Source of the DNA: Prunus persica
Taxonomy: Eukaryota; Streptophyta; Magnoliopsida; Rosales; Rosaceae
Assembly: GCF_000346465.2 (NCBI RefSeq)
Contig: NC_034012.1
Coordinates: 25,387,107 to 25,451,106, forward strand
Reading direction: 5' to 3'
DNA length: 64,000 nt
A program made the position numbers and the translations under genes. A model generated the notes under the pieces. The model saw only the letters and a program-made list of their open reading frames with translations, was not told where the DNA came from and searched no databases. Positions 22,721-32,900 of the stretch are shown here, piece after piece. Position 1 is the first letter of the stretch, and each line of letters begins with the position of its first letter.

Positions 22721-25700
22721 ATGGTTGTGAACGAGCGACCACCGAAACGGATGAAGAGGCGAATAACAGCAGATCTCAACGACTTCTTCACCTTCCCGTC
22801 GGAGTCGGCGTCGGCCAACCATGTGGGGCCCTTCAGGACCTGCGTTAGGGATTTTATCTCTAAGCACGCGCTGCTTCCTCCGCCCTCCTCCCTCTTCCCT
22901 CACCTGATGACGTGGCAGGTCCTCTTCAGGGTCGGGGATCTCCATGATCCGCATGCATCTTCTTCTTCATCCACCGACGCTGCCGTCGTCTGTCTGGACA
23001 TCGTAGAAGAGGACGTGGCCAGATCTAGATCCGTCTATTGTGATCACTGTCGAGTTGTTGGTGAGTTCACTCACTGACTCAGCTCTCCAACTTTTTTTAA
23101 AATTTAAAATTTTCTTTTTCGTTTTAAAATATTGTAGTAATCTCAATTTCGCAAGTTTGAACGAGATCAAACTCATATCTGTCAGTTTGTCTGTTTAAAT
23201 GCTTACGTGGTACATGTGTTCTAATTTTTATTTGTGTTTTTTGATCTTTTGAAATCGTTCACAAATGAAAATCAAACTAAAAGGCAACAAATTCTAAAAC
23301 CAAGTTAAAACCTGAAAACACAACTTAAACGTGCAGTTGGTGGAGAGAGAATGGTGAGAGGGGAGGGATGAGAGTGGTTGTTTGGGTGCGGTGGTCAGTT
23401 GTGAGGAGGGGAGAAAGGTGGGAGGGTGGGTGCGCTGTGGGGGGATGAGGATGGGGTGGGGGTTGGGAGTAATGAATTTGTTATGAATTTTGATTGACTT
23501 TAATTATTTAAAAGATAATGAATTATTTATTTGTTTGTTCTATGTAATATGGTTATCAACTGTAGTGAATTATGAGTTGTATTCTTCACAATTTGAAATG
23601 ATCGTGAAATGTAATTGGGTGTCCTTTTAGATGGGGCTTGAATTATTGTTTATGAAGATGTTGGGTGAATTTTGGGTTTTTAGTGCAATCAAAAGAGCTG
23701 AATAATCAAGAAGTAACAACTAATTAAATTTTCAACTATTCATCCTCTTACATTGTACGAGTAAAGCAAGGAATTGATATCATGAACTTTTAGTTTATGG
23801 TTAGGGATCATAGACCTTGAGATTGCAATCATCGCATAATTTTGTAAGACTAAAATACATTTAATGAACTTTACCAACCAACAATAGTCAACCAGGTGAG
23901 TTCTGACCTTTTACATTCCTTTTTAAAACGTTTAGGATGGAGTGGTCATCCAGTTTGCTGGAAACGTTATCATTTTATTATTAAGGCTGATGGTAATTCC
24001 ATTGGCGGGTATCACAAGCCTTGTATGTGCTGTGGAGATGTTGTGCATATCTACGAATCCAAGTGAGACTTAAAAACCTTTTTCTCTGTATATGCATTTA
24101 TTTCTAACTAGTTAATTTAATTATTTTTATGCATCATTTACTTTTATAATTGCTTCTGCCATATTGATACCAATACCAGTACCGCCAATCATATATAACA
24201 CATATAAATATATATGAGGATTGTATGTGCTTATGTCATCCTTATCATATTGTTTATTTCTTCTTGTTTTTCATATGCATATGTATATGTAGGTGGATTG
24301 ATCCATATTAGAAGTTATTGTCTTTGTGTAAGCGAAATTTCTTCTATTTTGTTCTGGTCTATCTGTGTATCTCCTTTTGTATGTGCTAAAAAATCAACTT
24401 GTTTTTGTGTTTTCAAAGATTTTGTTAATTGGAAACAAGTTTGGTGTTTATGTGATGATGGTTGCTCAAAGAAGTCAATCTGTTAGACATTTCTAAAAAT
24501 AATTGAGTACTCATATATGTAAAATATAAATTAAGTTTGATGTGTTAACGAAAAATGCAGGGGTCTCCTTCAAGGGAAATAAAGAAACAACACATAATCT
24601 TACACACTTTCAGTGTTTGGATACTTAAACATCTCATGGTTGGAAATAATTAAGATGACACCAAAGAATAAATATCATCATTAATTTTTTCAAGCGTCTA
24701 TACTCCTTTATTGCTTCTTGAGTCATATGCATCTTCATAATCCCAATAATTTTTTTTAAAGATTGTTTATTTTGATGGTGTCATATTCATTTTCAACTGT
24801 CACATGTTGAAATATTAAGAGATTGAAAGTGTTTACAATTGTGTCCCCTGTACTGCGCTCATTCCTTTGCAACTTTAGGTTTCCTTGACTTGTATAGTTG
24901 GTTGAACCAGTTCACTGAATGTTTAACACAAGTATGCGTGCTAATTTCCTACCCTTCAGCTACCGTTGATAGGGTTGAGAATGATTTTTACATGGTTGGT
25001 GATGTGTCTTTGTCTCAGGTGTAAATCTTGCAATCTTGATGCAAGTACAAATGATGTTGAAGACTGGGTGTATAACCAGTTGGAGAACACAACTCATCTT
25101 CTCCATGGAGTAGTCCATTCAAATGGGTTTGGACACCTTCTTAGGGTAAATGGGAGGGAAGGTGGCTCAAGGGTTCTTTCTGGATGTCATATCATGGACT
25201 TTTGGGATCGGCTCTGTAAAGCACTTCGAGTCAGGTTAGGTTTTGTATTTTTATTTTTATAGTTTGGTTTAATATCAATACCATACATATTAAGGAAACC
25301 CTTTTTGTCAACCAGAGGAAGATGCCATTTCCAACACATATGCATAGTTTGTCTGGATAGTTGTAGTTTTTATATATATGTTTTTCTTCAAATAGCTGGG
25401 CCAGACATACTCTAGTCTTGAGGCTTTGGCTATGTACTCTATTAGGAGTTGAACCCATAACCACTCTTGTAATGAAAGCAGAGAAATACAGCAACATACG
25501 TGGACTAGTATTCAGGGTGAGGTGTTTGATTAGAGTATAAAGTTCCCTCGGTAATTCTATCGTTACAAAAACCTTTATATAATATGGATTATAAGTGATG
25601 TATTTCTTCCTTTTAAATTTGTGTTGCTTTCACCAAAAAAGTGCGGTCTTATTTTTTTATACTTATTTTTATCTTTACATGCTCTTTTTCATGACATAAA

Positions 25701-27744
25701 CTCCCATCTGTCATTTTCCAAACATGAGCAGAATGGTAAGTGTGATGGATGTGTCAAAGAAGTATGGGTTGGAATATCGACTACTTCATTCAATTATTAA
25801 AGGGCATCCTTGGTACGGTGATTGGGGTTATGAATTTGCTGCTGGTAGTTTTGCTCTGACTCGTGATTCCTATAAATTGGCTATTGAAACACTCTCTAGC
25901 TTACCCTTGTCCATCTTTCTTAGCCAAGGTCGAAAACTTGGTTCTCGCATCCATGACATCATCTTGCGTTACAAGTCTCTATCGGAACGTGAGCTTGAAA
26001 ATATGAGGGATCTTTTTGGTGTCCTTATTAGTTTGGTCCATGATGCTCACAAGTGTTCCTCAAGGGTTGATGATGCCGTGAGCAAGAAGCGACGTGCTTC
26101 CACCTCAGAAGTTTTGTGTACATGGAATAGTGACATTGAATGTGTTGAAGAGGCCATGCTTAAAGTGCTGCGTGCGGTTTCTGGTTCAAATTGGGTAAGT
26201 GGGCGCAATCTTAAGGGTGCTGTGTACAAGGTGGCACCACCAGAACTCCTTGATTATTGTCTTAGGGAACTTGGAGGGAAAATGGTAGCGGATGGGATGG
26301 TTGTTTGTTCCAGATACAATCCTGATACGGAGGCTTTCGAGTACAGGTTAGTTGCCATTCTAATGCTTATAAATTTTCCCCTGGCTAGAATTTTCTTTTC
26401 CTTTTTTCCCCACTTGAAACCAAACTCATATTGTTAGTGTCATAGAGGGGGAGTGAAACGACTTTTCTAATCAAATTCATTCCTACCCTTATTTTTCCTC
26501 TGGCAGATTTAGCCTTAACCATCTTTAGCCATTCTTCAAATGTTCAATATACTGTCTGTGTATGTAAGATTTTGATTGGAAATATAACCTCAAGTCTGAT
26601 TGATTGGAAATTGCAGACCATAATGTCATTGCAAGGGATTTTTCTTTTCTTGTAAATTCCTTCACAGTTTTTGCACATAGTGATAAGCAGTTTGCGACGG
26701 TCATACAGTTTGCTAATTACACCTTTAATTTGCTTATGAAGCTTAGTAACTAAGTAAATAATTATAGAGTGTTAGATTTGATATTCAAAAGATCTAAATG
26801 CTAATGAGTTAGTTTGTGGACCTGATTTTCTTTGAACTTAATTTGTAATTTTTATGTATCAACAGTTAAGTTAGATTGTAATGCACTAAAAACTGTTTAT
26901 CAGACTTGAGGCTGGAAGTGCCTCATCAAAGGGAAGCACCGCTTGCACTGGTTCTTCCATCTCTAGCCGCCTATCAGAAGAAACAATCCTGCTTGACATG
27001 CGCTGCTTATATGAGGCCATGCTCCAACCCCAAACTATGATGAAGAATGTGCCTCAGGTAACAAGGGATCTCACAATCAGCTCAGCTGAAAAGCTACTTT
27101 ACTGCAAGCAGTTTGTGAAAGACTACAAGCCTGAAAAGATGTCCACTAATGACCCATCTGTGACATGTGTCTTGTGTAGAGTGGAATTTACGGATGAATC
27201 TGAAGAATATGCCACCATTAATCCTCCTCCAGAGCTGATTGTGTTATCTAATGCTACTGTATCTGATCTCAAGATAGCAGCATCAAAAGCTTTCCAAGAT
27301 GTATATTTGATATTAAAAAGATTTAAAGCCGAAGAGTTGCTTGATTATGGCGGTGTTGATGAATCCACCCAGATCAAGCACTTGTTAGGGTCAACAGAAT
27401 CTGTTCGAGTGAGAGGGAGGTGCAATGCAAAGAGTGTGTGGAGTAAGTATATGATGGAGAGGGGGATTGAGAGGTGGACAGTGGATTGCAGCTGTGGGGC
27501 TAAGGATGATGATGGAGAGAGAATGTTCACTTGTGATGTTTGTGGCGTGTGGCGGCACACTAAATGTTCTGGAATCCCCGACTTTGATTCAGTTCCTGCA
27601 AAATTTGTTTGTGATAGATGCAAAAGCTCCGTCTTTGTAGCAAAATCTGGCGGGCCCTGCAAGGACGAGATAGTAGCTAATGTTGCTGGAGATAGCTGCA
27701 GCCGTGCCGGAAATAGTTTGACCGGCCCTCCTGATGTTAGATGA
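22721..27744 (+). CDS. PHD-finger protein of the MMD1/MS1 family (At1g33420-like)
   Basis: Five exons join without a break: 22721-23060, 23936-24062, 25019-25234, 25732-26346 and 26904-27744 (2,139 nt, 712 residues). All four introns are GT-AG and the phases match. The N terminus (MVVNERPPKRMKRR, ADLNDFFTFP) and HLMTWQVLFRVGD match the plant family that includes MALE MEIOCYTE DEATH 1 and MALE STERILITY 1, and most resemble Arabidopsis At1g33420. A Cys/His-rich part (VYCDHC, HPVCWKRYHF, PCMCCGD) spans exons 1-2. Residues about 624-672 form a canonical PHD finger (CSC, FTCDVC, WRHTKC, FVCDRC). Such proteins are nuclear and are thought to read histone tails and control transcription; the role of this subclade is not well known to me. 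The ATG at 22721 is chosen because it gives the family N terminus. No disruption seen. Confidence 0.93.
23335..23470 (+). other. G-rich tract in intron 1 of the PHD gene
   Basis: Many runs of three or more G on the coding strand (GGGGAGGG, GGAGGGTGGG, GGGGTGGGGG) within about 130 bp. The transcript could in principle form G-quadruplexes; only the sequence is seen. Confidence 0.5.
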
Positions 27745-28069
27745 GATTATTCCATTGGTGTCTGAATAAATAGTGTTGTGGTTTCTGGAAGAGAGTTTGG
27801 TTCTTGGAACATGTACATAAGATGATGCATATGATGCAGGCCTCTGGAATTTGTGAGGGCAGTTGCACTCTCTTAATCTAATTTCCTACACCTCTCATTT
27901 GGTTCCTTTTTGTATATATTCTTCTTCTGCCTATGGCGGCCAAACACTTCCCAATATAACAAGAAAAAAGAGAAAATTGGAGCTATCTTGGAAAATGTTG
28001 GTTGCCCTGAGATAAAATTCGACTTTTTTTTAAAATCTTTTTGATGTATTTCAATGTCAGTTCTTATTC
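27745..28069 (+). other. Probable 3' UTR and downstream region of the PHD gene
   Basis: Follows the stop codon directly, AT-rich, no other feature. The exact polyadenylation site cannot be set from sequence. Confidence 0.5.
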
Positions 28070-28227
28070 TTAGAGCACTTTCACCCATTTGCCTTGGCTT
28101 AATTGATGGAGCATACCCATTGATATGGCAACTTGATCATCATCTTCTTCCTCCTTTTCTTCAGCTTGTTTGCGCCTTCTTTCTTCAATTTCTCGCTCTT
28201 GCTTCTCTAACAAACTTCTTGTGTAAG

Positions 28228-28311
28228 ACATTGAGAGCATCAAATGTGTTTTCTAAAATTTGAGAAAAAACATTGAGAGCAATAAATGTGTTTTCTAAAA
28301 TTTGAGAAATT
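28228..28311. repeat. 42-bp tandem duplication
   Basis: Two adjacent copies (28228-28269, 28270-28311) starting ACATTGAGAGCA, almost identical, inside the Harbinger-type element. Confidence 0.85.
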
Positions 28312-28368
28312 TTTTGAACAGAGAGGATATGGTGTGAGAGGTCTGAGTTGGTGTGGAAAATGAATTTG

Positions 28369-28656
28369 TCTATATATATAAAGCAAAAGGCAGAAAATGG
28401 TGAAACATTCAAAATACCAGAAAATGCCCTTGGTTAATGCAAACATTAAGAATTCAAATTATTAATTAAATGAGGATAATATGGTAAATTCACACTTTTT
28501 CATATTTGAAAAAATTAAAAGAAAAAGAAAAGGCAGATAATGGATCATATTTTTATGGAACACAACTGCCCATTATCTTTTTTAATTCTAAAATAAATTT
28601 ACTTATTTTTAAAAAAAAACCTCTCGCAAGCGCGGAAGCGCGTGCAGAGAGGCTAG
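28369..28656 (+). mobile_element. 288-bp non-autonomous Helitron
   Basis: It begins TCTATATATATAAAGC and ends with a GC-rich hairpin (GCAAGCGCGGAAGCGCGTGC) followed by AGAGAGGCTAG, with T as the next host base. TC start, short 3' hairpin and CTAG end are the Helitron hallmarks. A copy of exactly the same length lies in the other orientation at 51202-51489. It carries no coding sequence and must have been moved by a Rep/helicase encoded elsewhere. Confidence 0.85.
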
Positions 28657-28828
28657 TATATATAAAGCAAAAGGCAGAGAATGGTGAAACATTCAAAATA
28701 TCATAAAATATCCTTGGTTAATTCAAACATTAATTAAATGAGGATAATATGGTAAATTCACATTTTTTAATATTATAAAAATTTAAAATAAAAATAAAAT
28801 CAGATAATAGGTCCTATTTTTATGGAAC
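28657..28828 (+). mobile_element. Truncated second copy of the same Helitron
   Basis: Directly after the CTAG end of the first copy, the TATATATAAAGCAAAAGGCAGA start appears again and the text follows the family to TTTTTATGGAACAC, where it is cut by a foldback. Head-to-tail arrays of this kind are known for Helitrons. Confidence 0.8.
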
Positions 28829-28967
28829 ACTAGCCCCTTGACACACAAGTGGTTTTTTTTCTTTTTTCTTTTATTTTTAGAATTAAATAAAGATAATTTT
28901 AATTTTACCAATAAAAGAAAAAAGAAAACCAACTGACACATGCGTGAGTATGTGTCAAGGGGCTAGT
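28829..28967. repeat. 139-bp foldback with 17-bp perfect inverted ends and Helitron-like hairpin
   Basis: ACTAGCCCCTTGACACA at 28829-28845 is the exact reverse complement of 28951-28967. The right side also shows a hairpin (GACACAT, loop, ATGTGTC) followed by AAGGGGCTAG and T, a second Helitron-type 3' end. It may be two inverted Helitron ends of another family. Confidence 0.6.
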
Positions 28968-29399
28968 AATATTAGAAGGAGAAGAAAATATATGAAGATT
29001 TGGTGTGGAAAGTGAAGAATATTGGTAGGTATTTATAAATAAATAAAAAATTAGATTTTTTGGTTTTTTTTTTTAAAACACAAAAAATGGCAACTGTTGG
29101 ATTGGAGGACATAATATGATCGGACACCCCAAGACAAGCTAGTGGCTTGTAGCCGTTGGTGCCAGGATGGTGTCAAAGCACGGAAATTTCAAATTTTTTT
29201 ATCGTTGGCACATGCACCCCATATGCGCCAGCCTAACGTCAGTAGCCATCGGGCACGAGCTCGGGCTTGATCTACCTTTGGGCTTGTCTGGATTGGTGGC
29301 CCCCATCGTTTGCTCGGCTCCTCGTGCGCTCTGGAACCTCGAAATGAGTCTCAGGCCCATTTTTGCTCGGGCTAGCCTGCAGCGGTGGAAGTGCTCTTA

Positions 29400-29897
29400 G
29401 AATTGCAATCATTCACTTTCAAACCGGATTTAGGCATTTCTACTGGAATTCTGTGGGTCAATTTGCTGCTCCCACCCCCAACAAACTTTCACAAGCAAAA
29501 TTCATTTTTTACTCACAATTTGAAATCTAAAACGAAAATAAAATAAAATCGCATTTCCTGAAACAATGACAATTAATGAAAGTTTTGTTCCAACGCAACA
29601 ATGACGACCAAATGGATGTGTAAACCAAAAGATAAAGGACATTGACGACCAAATTGATGTGTAAACCAAACGATGAAGGACGTTGATTGATTTGGGAGTT
29701 GGACCGAAATAACGACTTTTAAAAAGTTGAGGGATCACCCGGGCGAGTAGCTAAGAGAAAAACAGATAGGAGGTCAATTGCAGGAAGTAGAAGTTTTCTT
29801 TTCATAAATACCGAAATCTTTCCCAAATCAACGAAGAAAATAAAAAGAAAACAAAATTCTTCGAGCGGAAGCAAAACAGAAAGAACTCGAATTCATC

Positions 29898-29945
<48 letters not shown>

Positions 29946-29949
29946 AGGA
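29400..29949 (+). promoter_or_regulatory. Upstream region and 5' UTR of the SFT2-like gene
   Basis: Space between the Harbinger-type element and the start codon. It holds a 41-bp tandem repeat (29600-29640, 29641-29681; units start A(A/T)TGACGACCAAAT) about 270-350 bp before the ATG, and a (GA)20 run at 29901-29941 ending 8 bp before it. GA-rich leaders are common in plants. No TATA box could be fixed with confidence. Confidence 0.6.
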
Positions 29950-32900
29950 ATGGAGAAGATGAACCAGGCCTATGAGAAGGTGAAGATGCTGGTGGGTATG
30001 GAGGTGGATGAGGACGACCATGAAGCTGCTTCTTCTTCTGCTCTACAGGATACCAACTTCATCGACGACTTCAATCGCAACTGCACATTGTCCACCAAAC
30101 AGGTAATTACTCTACGACTTCAATTCGCAGAAACCAACTCATGTCTCAGACTCAGATCTGCATTTCCTTTATTTTTTATTTATTTTTTATTTTCACTAAA
30201 ATCTCAATAGTGGCTTTATTTTCTTTCTGTGTGATTCAACAGAGGTTTTACGGTTTCGCCATATGCTTGGCTGCCGGTTTAACTTGTACGCTCTTGGTAA
30301 GTTTTATGCATCTAATTGTTTTACTTGTGCTTTTCTTTTTGCTACTCAGTTCTATTTTCACAGTGTTGTGTTATTATCCAAAGCTAAGATTTTAGTGAAT
30401 GGATGGTGATTATTGAGTAATCTGCTTTTATGTTATTAAGACATCCACATGTTTTAGGAGCTTCAATTGTAGTTGGATATACTATTGGCCTAACCATACT
30501 AACAAGAAAAATGTTAAAATCCTAGTTTGAGCTTGATACAGATTACTAAAATGTCTTCTGCTTTATATGATTATCAATCAAATAAAAAGTTATTTTATGT
30601 ATCAATCCTTACATCCCCTACCACAGGTGGGTGGGATGACGGCCAGTTTTGGTATGTTGGGAGATATCATTATTGCCGAACCCAATGCTTACATTGCATT
30701 TGTGGTAAAATAGTAATTGAACAAACATTGAATAAGACAGTACCTGAGGATTCACATGACTAAGACTTTGTCATTGTGGTCTTTATAACCGTGCGTGGTT
30801 TGTGTCATATCGGTGTCTAAGTTGTGTTAGATGGACAAATATCACTATTTAGTTCTAAAAGTGTTTGCTCTGTTTCAAGTACACGTCAGATCATAATTTG
30901 TTCACGTTATTTAATACCTGACCTGGATAAAAAGTTTCGTGTTGGTTTTCTTGGAACTACTAGTTTCTCCTACCATGACACATTTTGTGCTCAATAATTC
31001 TTGTTTCGGAATTGATTGCAAGTCAAAATCTCTTACATTCTACTCCTTGTGTACTTGCCAAACTCAATATCTTTTGAAAATATAGAAGGCTTCAGTATCA
31101 TAATAATGCTTCTATCACGTGTTGTACATGTACATATTTAGTATCTACAATATGCTTTTAGAGGGGAAGGCATTGAAGCATCCTTGAACAAAGTACTAAC
31201 AGTTGGACTATATGCGTTCTTTTACTGTGTTGCTGCAAAATTGAACTCCTAAATCTAATTTTTCAATTTAGAATTAAGTTAAAGTGATGTAGTAATTTTA
31301 TTTTGTATATTACGGGACAATTGGAAAATTGACTTGAATACATGTTAGGGGCCTTCCTGCTATGGTACTGATATGTAGGCTTGTTTTCTTTTCATGTGAC
31401 AGTCGATGCTTGTTTTCTTCCATCCAATCAAGTTTGGAATTACATTCACACTGGGAAATCTTCTTTCACTTGGGAGGTTTGTGTTAGATTTGCTTCTCAT
31501 GTGATCCATAAGTGGTTTAAAATGTGATTTTTTTTTGTTGCAAATTTTGGTAAGGTAGCATTTGATGTCAGTCAACATGAAACGCCTTGCGTGCTTAATT
31601 AAATAAATAGTAGTGCTTAACTAAATAAATAGTAGTAAATGGTTAATTTACAAAAAGGTTTAAGTTTTCTTAAATTTTTTTTTTTTTCAATTGCTCTCTT
31701 GGAAATATCAGTGGAGGTTTGAGATGTCCTAATGTGTGACATTAAAATTTCAGAATCTCTTCCTGACTTTAGTTTAGTGGCCCAGTGTATTTGCCCCTTT
31801 TTTCTTTTTTTCTTTTGGCTAGCCAACTTGGAAGTAGGTTGGTTTTACTATCCGAATGTCCCATAGAACAAGTATATTTGCTCCCTTCTTGTGCGTTCAA
31901 ATGATTGTATTATCCGTCAATGTTTTTTCCTCTTTTTTTTTTTCAGTCCGAAGTTCTCAATGTATTTCTCGTTTTTAAAAAAACATTGACAGCTTGAGAC
32001 CAAAGTGTCGAAATATCTTATCCATCTCTCCCGGAAAATGGATATCTCCAGAAAATATTTTTAGTTCAATTCTTTTTTTCTCTCCATTAAAAAAAAGTAT
32101 AAAAAAGGGAAATTGAGAACTAATACAACAATCTGAATTCGTAAGAAGGGAGCAAATGTACTCGTTCTGTGGGACAGTTTGGTAACTTGTTTCAATGTTT
32201 TTCTGGTTCTAATTTTTTTTCCAGTAACTCTGTTCCTTAAAGGAAAAAAAAAAAAAAAAAGACGCATGATTATTTTTTTCCTTTTATAAATTGGCTAGGG
32301 AAAAATTTTTTCCACTTCAGATTTTAAGTTGGATTCTTTTGTCTGGCAGCACAGCATTCCTCATTGGCCCTAAACGGCAAGTGACAATGATGCTTGACCC
32401 TGTCCGTATTTATGCAACAGCCATATACCTTGCAAGTATAATAATTGCCTTGTTTTGTGCTCTTTACGTAAGTTTCACACTGGCTTTCCCCTTTGGTTCA
32501 CTTTCTTTTTCTTAAGTATATTTTGAATAGTGTTATTTTCCTTTGAATAATTTTAGCATCTGATGTTATCTAATTTTCTTTTGCATTGAGCAGGTTCATA
32601 ACAAGTTATTGACACTTTTGGCGATACTTTTAGAGTTTGGTGCATTGATTTGGTATGTGCCAGAATTTGCGTACTTTCTTGTTGTGGCCATTTTCTTTCA
32701 ATCTCATTCATATGTTATTGAGGAGTTGAGATCCACATTCTTTTTAAGGGAAAAATTAACATATACCCCTGAACTTCAGCTTGTTTGGCACTTTTTTTCT
32801 GAAGAATTTTTTTGGTTTCAACAGCCATTAAACTAAAATATGTGGGAATGTCAGGCTTTCCATAAAATCCATCCAATTTTCTGTTAAATTGGACATGTGA

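Larger units (their letters stand above)
28073..29396. mobile_element. PIF/Harbinger-type element with nested Helitrons, TSD TTA
   Basis: It starts GAGCACTTTCACCC and ends GGTGGAAGTGCTC, a 13-bp inverted repeat with one mismatch. TTA lies on both sides (28070-28072 and 29397-29399), the standard Harbinger duplication. No transposase was found. Just inside the left end, the minus strand at about 28085-28215 reads a Lys/Glu-rich helix (LLEKQEREIEERRRKQAEE) that may derive from an element-encoded or captured protein. The right third is GC-richer. Confidence 0.8.

Noticed and set aside
30527..30763. 78-residue frame in intron 2 of the SFT2-like gene
   Set aside because: It lies in an intron, lacks splice support and has no recognised motif.
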